Below are positions 10,008-18,706 of a stretch of DNA of 33,800 bases, in pieces. A model generated the notes under the pieces. That model ran no database searches and was not told the origin of the DNA. It saw only the letters and a program-made list of their open reading frames with translations. This DNA is from Flavobacteriales bacterium (GTDB lineage Bacteria; Bacteroidota; Bacteroidia; Flavobacteriales_D; Crocinitomicaceae). The stretch covers positions 1 through 33,800 of the forward strand of contig CANJSS010000016.1 in the NCBI GenBank assembly GCA_947476955.1, written 5' to 3'. Each line of letters opens with the position of its first letter. Position 1 is the stretch's first letter. A program made the position numbers and the translations under genes.

Positions 10008-11534
10008 ATGAAGCCATCCATAGAATTATTCCATCTCATAACGTCTTTGACTAAATCCGAAAAGCGCTTTTTTAAATTGTCATCTTCTTTGCAGTCGGGA
10101 GACAAAAATTACTTGAAAATATTTGATTTTATTGAATCTCAGTCCTACTATGATGAGGCAAAACTCAAAGAAGAATTCAAAGCCGAAATCTTCGTTAATC
10201 ATTTACCTTCTGAAAAAAATCATTTATATAAATTGATATTGAAGAGCTTACGTGCCTTTTACAGTGAGCAATCTATTAGTAGTATTTTAAAACAAGAGAT
10301 AAAAAATGTTGAAATTTTATACAATAAAGCGCTGTACAAAGAGTGTGAAAAATTTGTTTCTAGGGCAAAATTTCAAGCCAGAAAAAACGAAAAGTTTTAT
10401 TATTGGTATGAATTGATTTCTTGGGAGAAAAAATTGATTGAGGAATCCTATGATTCACGAGAATTCTCTGTCAATGTAAAGGAACTCATGCAAGAAGAGG
10501 AAATAGTGATCGAAAAGTTGCGGAATCTAGCGGAATACCAAGTAATTTACTCCAAAATAAATCTTGTTTTTAGAAGCGGCGGTTTCACACGTACGGATGA
10601 AGAAAGAAAAGTTGTTGACGAGATTGCAAATTACCATTTAATTAAAGGGAAAAATACCGCTATATCTACTAGAGCATCTTCTATGTGCTATTATATCAAG
10701 GGTTTGTGTGCTGCAACAAATCGAAATTTTGAAGACAGTTTCCAGTTTTTTAATCGGACGCGCGAAATACTAGATAATAATCCTGAAATCAAAGTGGATT
10801 CTGGACAACGCTATGTCATGACGCTTTCCCACCTGCTTCGGTCCTATATTGTGAGCAAAGAATTTGAAAAAGCTAAAAAATTAATTGCTGATTTAAAATC
10901 CCTAGAAGGCAATAAAGGATTTAATTCAACGGATCTAATGGTTCGGATTTTTACAAATTCCTCAAATTTAGAACTCACACTTTTACAAGCACAAGGTGCT
11001 TTTCAAGAAAGCGTTAATCTAATTCCTGAAATCGAACGTTTGCAAAAGGAATACGCTGAAAAGATAAATAAGGAGCAAGAGGTATTATTGACTTACAACA
11101 AAGCATACAGCTTTTTCGGTAACGGCGAATTCAAAAAAGCACTTTCGTATATAAACATTGTTTTGAACGATAGCGAGCAGAATTTACGACAAGATATTTA
11201 TAGCTTTTCAAGGTTGTTTAATGTTGTTTTGCATTTTGAACTTGAAAATTATGACTTTCTGGATTACCTAATAAAATCTACAAATCGCTACCTGAATAAA
11301 CAGGAACGTAGTTTTGAAATCGAAAATGTATGCATACGAAACATCCGTAAAATAGCAAAACTCTCTGATAATTCAGAAATTTTAAAGACATGGTTAGAAC
11401 TGAAAGTTGAATTGAACGAACTTCTAAATAATCGCAATGAAAAAGTTATTTTGGAATATTTCAACATCAACGCATGGGTGGAAAGTAAGATTGAAAAAAT
11501 TACACTTTCTGAAGCCGTCAAAAGATTGCTGTAA
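10008..11534 (+). CDS. Conserved-looking alpha-helical (TPR-like) protein, function unknown
   Basis: About 508 residues. I use ATG 10008 (MKPSIELFHLITSLTKSEKR) rather than the TTG at 9990 given by the ORF track. No signal peptide or membrane segment is visible, so it is probably cytosolic. The sequence is nearly all amphipathic helix, rich in Lys, Glu, Leu and Tyr. Repeating helix pairs resemble degenerate tetratricopeptide repeats (for example FQFFNRTREILDNNPE, EFEKAKKLIADLKSLEG, GEFKKALSYINIVLNDSE). I do not recognise a named family or any catalytic motif. A scaffold or regulatory role in protein-protein contacts is the only reasonable guess. It stands alone, upstream of a terminator on the left and convergent with the barrel gene on the right (17-base gap, no clear terminator between). 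Confidence 0.8.
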   Translation: MKPSIELFHLITSLTKSEKRFFKLSSSLQSGDKNYLKIFDFIESQSYYDEAKLKEEFKAEIFVNHLPSEKNHLYKLILKSLRAFYSEQSISSILKQEIKNVEILYNKALYKECEKFVSRAKFQARKNEKFYYWYELISWEKKLIEESYDSREFSVNVKELMQEEEIVIEKLRNLAEYQVIYSKINLVFRSGGFTRTDEERKVVDEIANYHLIKGKNTAISTRASSMCYYIKGLCAATNRNFEDSFQFFNRTREILDNNPEIKVDSGQRYVMTLSHLLRSYIVSKEFEKAKKLIADLKSLEGNKGFNSTDLMVRIFTNSSNLELTLLQAQGAFQESVNLIPEIERLQKEYAEKINKEQEVLLTYNKAYSFFGNGEFKKALSYINIVLNDSEQNLRQDIYSFSRLFNVVLHFELENYDFLDYLIKSTNRYLNKQERSFEIENVCIRNIRKIAKLSDNSEILKTWLELKVELNELLNNRNEKVILEYFNINAWVESKIEKITLSEAVKRLL

Positions 11535-11551
11535 TTTTACGTTCCTTTGGA

Positions 11552-13012
11552 CTAAAAGCATATCGAGCCGCTGAATACAAAAATTCCAGTGGTACTATTT
11601 ATATCTGCTTGGCTATTCGTAAATGCATAATAATTGCGCTTATTACTGCGTTGGCGATAGGAAAAATCTAAAGTGCAAAGCTTTGTTTTTAACCCAATTC
11701 CACCAGAATAAATAAGATCTGAATTTAGTTCAACTTTCTCCGATTCTTTATAAGCATTGCCATAAAATCCTATTCCGGCTCGTAGATAGAAGCCAGTAAA
11801 AACGACCAATTCGCCACCAAGACGAATATTTACAGCATCCTGAAATACCGTTTTTGCAATCCCATTTTCATACGCATAATCGTATGGCGTATAGGCTATA
11901 TCTTCTGTAGTTTTGAAACGCGCATTCTTGTAATTTAAGTAATCTATGTCTAAATTGACGCAACCTTTCGTGCCAAAAACATAAGCGACAGAACCAACTA
12001 TTTTACCGGGATTCCTGATTTTATATTTATAATTGCCCTTTGGAATGTCCGTTTCAGAAATCTGAACAATAGAATCCTCAAAAGTACATGCCATACTAGC
12101 CGTATAATTATCTTCCAACTCCGCAAATGTGGAACTGTGAATAGCTATGCCAAAGCGCAAGGATTCAGAAACAAGATAAATAGCTCCTAATTTTATATTC
12201 ATTCCGATTCCCTTTGTATCAAACTGGTAGTCATAATTAAAAGAACGCAGCGGCGTATTACTAGTGTCTGTCAATGTTTCAGTATGGGAATAGGAATCTT
12301 GGTAGCGGATAGAACGAATGCCGATATTAGCACCCAAATACAACTTATTTAAATAGTTTGCACTGTAGGAAAAGAAATATTCCCCAATTCCTCCTTTTGT
12401 TTCAACCGTTCTTTTATGCAGCATATCGCCATTGTTCAGCAATGAATAATAGGAATTAGAAGTGTTGTCGTAATTTAGCGCATACGTGTTGTAAGCTAAT
12501 TCGGTACTAAAAGCAAAGTAACTATTTAACTCTTCGGGAAAATAACCATCCGCTTGACTAGAGAACTCATCCAACAAAGATTCAAACTGCTGACCTTCAT
12601 AGGTGAAAGTGTTTTTGAATCGTTCTATTTGGTTAAATCCAAAGCCAATTTGGCGGTAAATAAAGCCGGATGCATCTTCCGATTTATCTTCGGTAAAAAC
12701 AATTGCAAAATTACTAATCCCGCCTTGTCCTTTATTGGCTTGCGTATTGTTCCCTTGAAAATAGGCGGTGTTTTTGGTGGATCCGCCATAAATAGAAATT
12801 CCTACATTCGAAGTGGAGAAGCGGCCATAACCTGCAGGATTAATTTGGGAACTACTCAAATCCGCACCTAGTGCGCCAAAAGAGCCGCCCATTGCCTCAA
12901 ATCGCGCAGTGCCGTAATACATCGTTTTTGAAAACCGGAAGAGATCTGAATCGTTTTGAGCTTTACCAAACTGACTTGAAAACAGAATTCCAATAAATAG
13001 TATATACCGCAT
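11552..13012 (-). CDS. Outer membrane beta-barrel protein, OMPP1/FadL/TodX-like
   Basis: 486 residues with a signal peptide (MRYILFIGILFSSQFGKAQ). The region just after it, GTARFEAMGGSFGALGADLSSSQINPAGYG, is the typical N-terminal hatch motif of FadL/PorV-like barrels, followed by alternating beta strands throughout and a C-terminal strand ending in phenylalanine (GIFVFSGSICF). The family transports hydrophobic compounds or serves as a T9SS shuttle (PorV). This protein is longer than PorV and I see no reason to call it PorV itself. It is the second gene of a two-gene unit: the upstream lipoprotein gene ends 9 bases before its ATG, so the two are probably made together and may act together in the outer membrane. 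Substrate unknown. Confidence 0.82.
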   Translation of the reverse strand: MRYILFIGILFSSQFGKAQNDSDLFRFSKTMYYGTARFEAMGGSFGALGADLSSSQINPAGYGRFSTSNVGISIYGGSTKNTAYFQGNNTQANKGQGGISNFAIVFTEDKSEDASGFIYRQIGFGFNQIERFKNTFTYEGQQFESLLDEFSSQADGYFPEELNSYFAFSTELAYNTYALNYDNTSNSYYSLLNNGDMLHKRTVETKGGIGEYFFSYSANYLNKLYLGANIGIRSIRYQDSYSHTETLTDTSNTPLRSFNYDYQFDTKGIGMNIKLGAIYLVSESLRFGIAIHSSTFAELEDNYTASMACTFEDSIVQISETDIPKGNYKYKIRNPGKIVGSVAYVFGTKGCVNLDIDYLNYKNARFKTTEDIAYTPYDYAYENGIAKTVFQDAVNIRLGGELVVFTGFYLRAGIGFYGNAYKESEKVELNSDLIYSGGIGLKTKLCTLDFSYRQRSNKRNYYAFTNSQADINSTTGIFVFSGSICF

Positions 13013-13021
13013 TTTAGAAGT

Positions 13022-13927
13022 CTAATTCCTTTTATGAGAAGGAGCATTATTGCTTCCGCCACGAGAATTGTTGCCGCCTCTGTTTTGAGTTGGATTGATT
13101 TCTCTATTCTGTCGCGGTTGATTTATTTCTCGATTTGGTGCGGTTGGACGCTCAATTCCAGTGGGTCGATTTCCAGCAGGTCGATTTTGGGTTGCTGGTC
13201 GCTGATTTCTTTCTCCAGATGGTCGATATGTATTGGATTCACTCCTAACTGGACGATTTTGGATTTCTGTTGCTCGTGTAGATTCTCTTTGAGAGCCAAT
13301 TGGTCGATCCCTTAAAATAGTGGAGAGAGGTTTATTTCCGGGAGTGGAGGAATATGTAGCTGATTTTAGAACGATTGGATTTGAATTTCTGCTAGCGGAA
13401 TTTCCAAACCCAGAAATACTTCCTCTTGGGCCGGAATGCTGGTTTGTATGAATCTCAGGAATAGTAAAGATTGTTGGACCTGAACTGTAAATTGTACCAC
13501 CATAAATACCAAAAGTATTCATTGGAAAGGCATAAAATCCAGTAGGATAAAATCCATACGAGCCATAAAAATAAGGATCGTAAGCATAAAACGGTGGATA
13601 AAATCTATGTGGATAAAAATTGTGCGAATAAAAGTTCCAAGAATAAAAACTGCAACCGCAACCAAACCTATCGATACTAAAATAGTTGCAACTGGAATTG
13701 TACAAGTAGTTCCTATCGTCTCTGTAATAATTTGAAGCGGTAGTATTTCTTTTTTGACGACTTTTAAATGTCGTGTAGGAAGTTTCATCCGTTAAAGATT
13801 CACCGATAGGCAATGCCTGATTTTTCAAGACATAAACATCGTCATCTACGAGCAACTTAGAAGAATAGCAAGAGGTTAGGAAATGCGTTCCGAAAAGTGC
13901 AAAAGTAAGGTATAGATAAGTTTTCAT
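13022..13927 (-). CDS. Lipoprotein with Tyr/Phe-rich middle and Arg/Asn/Pro-rich low-complexity tail
   Basis: 301 residues. A signal peptide ends in a lipobox (FLTSC, with Cys at about residue 20), so lipidation is likely. Residues ~90-150 are extremely rich in Tyr, Phe, Pro and Gly (for example NFYPHRFYPPFYAYDPYFYG). The last ~90 residues are low-complexity Arg/Asn/Pro/Gly with NRPxG-like repeats (QNRPAGNRPTGIERPT) and end in Lys-Arg-Asn. I know no named domain here. The basic, flexible tail could contact anionic polymers such as LPS, and the aromatic part could be adhesive or matrix-like; both ideas are inference from composition. It is the first gene of a likely operon with the FadL-like barrel and diverges from proS across 82 bases. 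Confidence 0.8.
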   Translation of the reverse strand: MKTYLYLTFALFGTHFLTSCYSSKLLVDDDVYVLKNQALPIGESLTDETSYTTFKSRQKRNTTASNYYRDDRNYLYNSSCNYFSIDRFGCGCSFYSWNFYSHNFYPHRFYPPFYAYDPYFYGSYGFYPTGFYAFPMNTFGIYGGTIYSSGPTIFTIPEIHTNQHSGPRGSISGFGNSASRNSNPIVLKSATYSSTPGNKPLSTILRDRPIGSQRESTRATEIQNRPVRSESNTYRPSGERNQRPATQNRPAGNRPTGIERPTAPNREINQPRQNREINPTQNRGGNNSRGGSNNAPSHKRN

Positions 13928-14009
13928 ATCAAAAGTACTATTGATTTATTTAAAGGTAAGGTATAATTTCTAACTTTACAAACAATTAATTGGAGCAAAC
14001 GCAGTTTTC

Positions 14010-15482
14010 ATGGCACAGAAATACACGACAAGAGAAGAGGATTATTCAAAATGGTATAACGAATTGGTTTATCGGGCAGATCTTGCCGAACATTCAGACG
14101 TCAAAGGATGCATGGTAATAAAACCTTACGGATATGCAATCTGGGAGAAAATGAAGGAAATTCTGGATAAGAAGTTCAAAGAAACCGGACATTCAAACGC
14201 ATATTTTCCCTTGTTTATTCCAAAATCATATTTTAGTAAAGAAGCGAGTCATATCGAAGGGTTCGCTAAAGAATGCGCTGTCGTTACCCATTACCGTTTG
14301 AAAAATGCTGAAGATGGAAGTGGTGTAATAGTAGATCCAACTGCAAAATTGGAAGAGGAATTAATTGTGCGTCCTACATCTGAAACTATCATTTGGAATT
14401 CCTATAAAAACTGGATTCAATCCTACAGAGATTTACCTATCTTGATTAACCAATGGGCGAATGTTGTGCGCTGGGAAATGCGTACACGTTTATTTTTAAG
14501 AACGACAGAGTTTCTTTGGCAAGAAGGACATACAGCGCATGCTACGCAAGCTGAAGCAATAGCGGAAGCAGAATTGATGTTGGAAGTTTATGCGGATTTC
14601 GCTGAAAATTATATGGCAATGCCCGTAATTAAAGGCCGTAAAACCGAAAGTGAACGATTTGCAGGTGCTTTGGATACGTATTGTATTGAATCTATGATGC
14701 AGGATGGAAAAGCGTTGCAAGCTGGAACATCCCACTTTCTCGGTCAAAATTTCGCGAAAGCTTTCGATGTGAAATTTGCCGACAAAGAAGGAAAATTAGA
14801 ATATGTATGGGCAACTTCTTGGGGAGTTTCCACCCGTTTAATGGGCGCGTTGATTATGACGCATTCAGACGACGAAGGTCTGGTTCTTCCGCCAGCATTA
14901 GCGCCAATTCAAGTTGTCGCAGTTCCGATTCATAAAACAGAGGAGGAGTTGGAATTAATCAATGAAAAAATGGTGGATTTGGCCGCTAAGTTTAAATCCT
15001 TAGGAATTTCATTTAAATACGACGACGATATCAACCGTCGCCCGGGATGGAAATTTGCAGAATACGAATCAAAAGGGGTTCCTGTGCGCATTGCAATTGG
15101 ACCAAGAGATTTAGCAAATGGAAAAGCGGAAGTCGCAAGAAGAGATACAAAAACGAAAGAAGTTGTTGATTTTGAAGGGATTGAGATTTATGTACAAAAT
15201 TTATTAGATGCAATTCAGTCAAATCTATTGACGCGAGCTAATGCCTACCGAGCTGAAAAAACACAAAAAGTGGATTCATATGAAGAGTTTAAATCCTTAA
15301 TCGATAATGGTGGATTTTACTTGGCCCATTGGGATGGCACGAAAGAAACAGAAGCGAAAATCAAGGAAGAGACTCAAGCGACGATTAGGTGCATTGCACT
15401 AGACCAGGAAATGGAAGAAGGGATTTGCATGGTTACGGGAAAACCTTCCGCATCAAGAGTGATTTTTGCTAAAGCATATTAA
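14010..15482 (+). CDS. proS: Prolyl-tRNA synthetase (short, archaeal/eukaryotic-type)
   Basis: 490 residues, the length of the form without the long editing insertion found in E. coli ProRS. Class II motif 2 is visible around [20 protein letters not shown], preceded by [13 protein letters not shown]. Motif 3 is seen as [19 protein letters not shown], with the anticodon-binding domain following ([20 protein letters not shown] onwards). The enzyme charges tRNA-Pro with proline in the cytosol. The C-terminal domain retains Cys in TIRCIAL and GICMVTG, fewer than the four cysteines of the zinc-binding forms, and the protein ends in tyrosine, as is typical of this subtype, in which the C-terminal carboxylate reaches the active site. 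An unknown gene follows after 3 bases. Confidence 0.97.
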   Translation: MAQKYTTREEDYSKWYNELVYRADLAEHSDVKGCMVIKPYGYAIWEKMKEILDKKFKETGHSNAYFPLFIPKSYFSKEASHIEGFAKECAVVTHYRLKNAEDGSGVIVDPTAKLEEELIVRPTSETIIWNSYKNWIQSYRDLPILINQWANVVRWEMRTRLFLRTTEFLWQEGHTAHATQAEAIAEAELMLEVYADFAENYMAMPVIKGRKTESERFAGALDTYCIESMMQDGKALQAGTSHFLGQNFAKAFDVKFADKEGKLEYVWATSWGVSTRLMGALIMTHSDDEGLVLPPALAPIQVVAVPIHKTEEELELINEKMVDLAAKFKSLGISFKYDDDINRRPGWKFAEYESKGVPVRIAIGPRDLANGKAEVARRDTKTKEVVDFEGIEIYVQNLLDAIQSNLLTRANAYRAEKTQKVDSYEEFKSLIDNGGFYLAHWDGTKETEAKIKEETQATIRCIALDQEMEEGICMVTGKPSASRVIFAKAY

Positions 15483-15485
15483 AGT

Positions 15486-16172
15486 ATGAAAAATGAACAA
15501 AATAGAAAGATTATTTTAGATCTTTTAAAAAGTAAAGCGACCTTAAAGCAGAATATCGCCGCTGATGCAGTAATTATTTTTAAACTTTTCAATGATGCAA
15601 TAAATAAAGAGTTAGATGAACTTAAGTTACAGATAAAAGATCCAAGGATCCGCTTATTTACGAAAGAAAAGGGCCAATTTGAAAAACATGTATACATAGG
15701 TAGCGATGTTCTGGTTTTTCATGCGCACAATAACGTTTTTAGATTACCGGACGATAATCCACTTTGGGGAACCCATTATTTTAAAGAAGATGACGACCGT
15801 GGGTTTTTTGGTGTAATTTATATTTATAATTTTTTAGCACAATCATTTTTACAAAATAGGGTGAATGATCATGGCTATTTGATTGGTCGAATCATGTTCA
15901 ATAAAGATCGTCACTTCATGATTGAAGGAAAAGGTCAGCTGGGAATGTTATTTAGAGATCTTGAGCACATGGAAATTAATGAGGTTTCTATTAAATTGGT
16001 TGTTCAAATGGCATTTGTTTTTGCAATTGAATTTGATATGTTAATACCACCATATGAATTTGTTTCAGAAATGACTGTTGAAGAGTCACAAATGATTAGC
16101 AATAACTCACAAATACAAACAGGTAAACGTCTAGGCTTCAAAATGAAATCAGATGATAAAGAAATAATTTAA
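15486..16172 (+). CDS. Hypothetical protein, probably co-transcribed with proS
   Basis: 228 residues, starting 3 bases after the proS stop, so very likely the second gene of its operon. There is no signal peptide or clear membrane segment. The first ~60 residues are helical (NRKIILDLLKSKATLKQNIA), followed by a compact mixed alpha/beta part with conserved-looking segments such as FHAHNNVFRLP, GVIYIYNFLAQSF and GYLIGRIMFNKDRHFMIEGKGQLG. The composition is that of a soluble cytosolic enzyme-like or ligand-binding fold. I do not recognise the family. The neighbouring aminoacyl-tRNA synthetase and tRNA genes make a translation link possible but not shown. Confidence 0.85.
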   Translation: MKNEQNRKIILDLLKSKATLKQNIAADAVIIFKLFNDAINKELDELKLQIKDPRIRLFTKEKGQFEKHVYIGSDVLVFHAHNNVFRLPDDNPLWGTHYFKEDDDRGFFGVIYIYNFLAQSFLQNRVNDHGYLIGRIMFNKDRHFMIEGKGQLGMLFRDLEHMEINEVSIKLVVQMAFVFAIEFDMLIPPYEFVSEMTVEESQMISNNSQIQTGKRLGFKMKSDDKEII

Positions 16173-16189
16173 AAAAAAACCGCTAGACG

Positions 16190-16220
16190 TTTGCTATTAA
16201 AGAATTTCAGTATATATTTG
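16190..16220 (+). promoter_or_regulatory. Consensus Bacteroidota promoter for the tRNA-Glu/rpsT unit
   Basis: TTTG (16190-16193), exactly 19 bases, then TATATTTG (16213-16220): a perfect match to the primary Bacteroidota sigma factor consensus TTTG-N19-TAnnTTTG. Transcription would begin near 16226, about 28 bases before the first tRNA. The short leader holds a CTCCC...GGGAG inverted repeat. Confidence 0.85.
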
Positions 16221-16253
16221 CACTCCCAAATTAACACGGGAGAATTGATATAA

Positions 16254-16325
16254 GGCCCATTCGTCTAGTGGTTAGGACGCCAGGTTTTCATCCTGGTAAC
16301 AGGAGTTCGATTCTCCTATGGGCTA
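16254..16325 (+). tRNA. tRNA-Glu (anticodon TTC), copy 1
   Basis: A 72-base cloverleaf including the discriminator A. The acceptor stem GGCCCAT pairs with ATGGGCT (last pair G-T), the anticodon arm is CCAGG-TTTTCAT-CCTGG with anticodon TTC, and the T arm is AGGAG-TTCGATT-CTCCT. The 3' CCA is not encoded. It decodes GAA and GAG codons. Confidence 0.97.
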
Positions 16326-16350
16326 CAAAGTACCAAATTTTAATTAATTT

Positions 16351-16422
16351 GGCCCATTCGTCTAGTGGTTAGGACGCCAGGTTTTCATCCTGGTAACAGG
16401 AGTTCGATTCTCCTATGGGCTA
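16351..16422 (+). tRNA. tRNA-Glu (anticodon TTC), copy 2
   Basis: Identical over all 72 bases to the first copy and separated from it by 25 AT-rich bases. The tandem pair looks like a recent duplication that raises gene dosage. Both copies probably come from the same precursor and may extend into rpsT, which begins 40 bases later with no terminator between. Confidence 0.97.
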
Positions 16423-16462
16423 CTAGGCAATTTTAAAAATTTTTTTAACAAAACAAAACAAA

Positions 16463-16714
16463 ATGGCGAACCATAAGTCAGCACAAAAGAGAATCAGATC
16501 GAACGAAGCTAAAAAACTTCGTAACAAGTATCAGCATAAAACAACGCGAAATGCGGTTAGAAGACTGCGTGCTGTAACGGATAAAAAAGAAGCGGAAACA
16601 TTGTTTCCAAGTGTTGTAGCTATGTTGGATAAATTAGCAAAAAGAAATGTTATCCACAAAAACAAAGCTGCAAACTTGAAATCTGGTTTACAAGTTGCTT
16701 TAAATAAGTTATAA
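16463..16714 (+). CDS. rpsT: 30S ribosomal protein S20
   Basis: 83 residues, the normal length, opening with [21 protein letters not shown] and strongly basic throughout. All helical, with the expected KAANLKSGL segment near the C-terminus. S20 binds 16S rRNA during assembly of the small subunit. It has no separate promoter that I can see and lies 40 bases after the second tRNA-Glu, so read-through from the tRNA promoter is likely. A terminator follows the stop codon. Confidence 0.98.
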   Translation: MANHKSAQKRIRSNEAKKLRNKYQHKTTRNAVRRLRAVTDKKEAETLFPSVVAMLDKLAKRNVIHKNKAANLKSGLQVALNKL

Positions 16715-16740
16715 GCGATTCTCGCTGAAAAAACAATATT

Positions 16741-16762
16741 AGGGGCTTTTGCCCCTTTTTTT
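16741..16762 (+). terminator. Intrinsic terminator after rpsT
   Basis: AGGGGC-tttt-GCCCCT followed by a run of T. A second small hairpin, AGCGA-ttc-TCGCT (16714-16726), lies just after the rpsT stop. The T-run ends only 22 bases before the ATG of the porin gene. Confidence 0.88.
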
Positions 16763-16784
16763 ATACATTTACTTTTTTTTAACC

Positions 16785-18524
16785 ATGCGCTTTTTTATAG
16801 TGTGTATTTCTCTTTTCTTCTGCGTTTCTTTAAACGCTCAAACTTTTCGTTCCCTTTTTTCTGTTGATTCCCTTAAAATGTTTCACCAATCGGGTGGAAA
16901 ATTGGATTCCATCGATTTAATCATCGGAATGCCCTCTTCTACATTTGTTGGAGGAAGCTGGAATCGACTGGAAAATACACTTGGTCCGAATGAATTCATT
17001 AAATTTAATGGCGGACAACAATTCTATTCGTTTAGTGATTGGAAGAAAATGCGATACACTGGATTGCCGCATCTTGGTTTTGCTTATTCTTTTGGTGGAA
17101 AAGGAACTCAGTTTGTAACCGCAACATATGAGCAAGCTTTTAAGCACTCTGTTTTACTGAATTTAGATTATACAAAATATCGCTCTTCTGGATTTTTAAG
17201 AAACAGCGAATTTACCCACAATGATTTGCAGCTTCAATTGAATAAAACAGGTAAAATTTATTCGTTTGAGCTGAAAGGAGCTTATGAAACTTCCGATGCT
17301 GAGCAAAATGGGGGTTTATTATTAGATTCTCTTGCCGATAATTTTGATTTGGTTTTTCTTCCTGTACAAAAAGAAAATGCAAAATTGGCAACGAGAAGGA
17401 CACGACTTTCGCTTACAAATTATGTTGATTGTATAAAAGATTCAACCAAAGCAATGGGATTATATATACAGCACGAATTAAAAATTAAAAAATTTTCCTA
17501 CACGGAAAAATCTGATTCTCTTTCTCTTTTGTATTCTTCCATTAATAAAGATAGTTTGGTTACCAATGATCAGCACCAATGGTCTCAAATTGCCAATGGA
17601 GTAGGAGTTTTCTGGAAAAATGATTTTCATTTTTTGACGTTTGGACCAACGCTTCGATTTTGGAATTTTCAAAATTTAGGAATTTATCGGGATACGCTTG
17701 AACTTAATTTGGTAGCAAATTATGCCTACAAACGAAAAGATTTAACCCTTCAAGCATTCTCGGAATGGAATCTCGTTGGTGCGCAAAACGAAAGCATTCA
17801 TTTACTATCCGCTAATTACAAAAGCAATAAATTTAAGTTTGCAGGTTCCGTCCTTTATGAGAATAAGTTGCCAGATTATTACCAAAGGTACGCCGTAGGT
17901 AATAATTATGCATGTAATCTTCAGAATCCGAACAAACAAATTCGCTTTCAACCCACTGTTTCTGTCAAAAGTTCTTTAGCGGGAATCTCATTTCTTGGAA
18001 CGTATTCATTTACACTAATGAAAAATAATTACTTTTTTATTCAAGATACTTGGCGAAATGATACGCTTGGTTCCTTTCGTTTTCAACAAATTTCCCTTCG
18101 ACTGGAGTATGCATATAGAAAACTTACTATTCAGCCAAATTATATTTTTACCGTTTCCATGGATAATTTAAAAATAACACCTACACATCAATTTCAAACT
18201 CGCTTATTTTTAAAAGGCTACATTTTTAAGGCTAGAAAGATGCTAGCATATACAGGTATTGACTTTGCGCTACTTTCTTCGTTTCAGCGAATTGGTTATA
18301 GTTCGAATACAGGATCCTTCCAGTTAGATGAAATTTATACCAATAATAAAGGATATACAAATATTCACTTTTTTGCTGGGTTTCAAATTGAAGAATTTAA
18401 ATTTTTCCTCAGAATGGAAAATATAGCTTATTTCTGGAATGATAAAAATAGTGAATTAGTAAAGAATTATCCTTTGCAGTCCAATCTAATTCGTGTTGGA
18501 ATCACTTGGGATTTTTTTAACTAG
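16785..18524 (+). CDS. Putative outer membrane porin (Porin_10-like beta barrel)
   Basis: 579 residues from ATG 16785. The ORF-track start at 16749 (TTG) lies inside the rpsT terminator and is rejected, because 16785 gives a clean signal peptide (MRFFIVCISLFFCVSLNAQ). The rest is a continuous series of amphipathic beta strands with many aromatic residues at strand ends (for example SFELKGAYETSDAE, LELNLVANYAYKRKDLTLQAF) and a terminal strand SNLIRVGITWDFFN, as expected for a large outer-membrane barrel. The layout resembles the Bacteroidota 'putative porin' family (Porin_10), but I cannot confirm it without a search. Substrate unknown. It has no obvious own promoter in the 22 bases after the terminator, only a -7-like TACATTTA at 16764. 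Confidence 0.75.
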   Translation: MRFFIVCISLFFCVSLNAQTFRSLFSVDSLKMFHQSGGKLDSIDLIIGMPSSTFVGGSWNRLENTLGPNEFIKFNGGQQFYSFSDWKKMRYTGLPHLGFAYSFGGKGTQFVTATYEQAFKHSVLLNLDYTKYRSSGFLRNSEFTHNDLQLQLNKTGKIYSFELKGAYETSDAEQNGGLLLDSLADNFDLVFLPVQKENAKLATRRTRLSLTNYVDCIKDSTKAMGLYIQHELKIKKFSYTEKSDSLSLLYSSINKDSLVTNDQHQWSQIANGVGVFWKNDFHFLTFGPTLRFWNFQNLGIYRDTLELNLVANYAYKRKDLTLQAFSEWNLVGAQNESIHLLSANYKSNKFKFAGSVLYENKLPDYYQRYAVGNNYACNLQNPNKQIRFQPTVSVKSSLAGISFLGTYSFTLMKNNYFFIQDTWRNDTLGSFRFQQISLRLEYAYRKLTIQPNYIFTVSMDNLKITPTHQFQTRLFLKGYIFKARKMLAYTGIDFALLSSFQRIGYSSNTGSFQLDEIYTNNKGYTNIHFFAGFQIEEFKFFLRMENIAYFWNDKNSELVKNYPLQSNLIRVGITWDFFN

Positions 18525-18574
18525 ATCGGGATAAATAAACCCGGGGCCTTTGCATAAAGTCTTTAGTTTTGCCC

Positions 18575-18605
18575 AAACTATAAATTAGAATTTGAGTTTT
18601 TTTTT
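18575..18605 (+). terminator. Possible AT-rich terminator after the porin gene
   Basis: AAACT-at-AAATT-ag-AATTT-g-AGTTT followed by a long T-run. The stem has few G-C pairs, so strength is doubtful. It lies 50 bases beyond the porin stop codon. Confidence 0.35.
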
Positions 18606-18706
18606 CATCCCAATAAAATTCTATGATACGCAAAGTGTAATTACAATCAATTTTCAATAGAAAATTAGGTAATTATTGATGCCTTAATAATAACAATGGT
18701 AAGAAG

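Noticed and set aside
13930-13937. Exact TAnnTTTG box on the minus strand next to the lipoprotein start
   Set aside because: It would start transcription inside or at the start codon (13927), and no TTTG/TTG lies at the -33 distance, so it is probably chance unless the message is leaderless.
16254-16422. Direct 72-base repeat as a possible attachment site or mobile-element boundary
   Set aside because: Both repeats are full functional tRNA-Glu genes and the 25 bases between carry nothing; no integrase is nearby.
16749-16785. Upstream TTG start of the porin ORF
   Set aside because: It lies inside the rpsT terminator hairpin and spoils an otherwise normal signal peptide.
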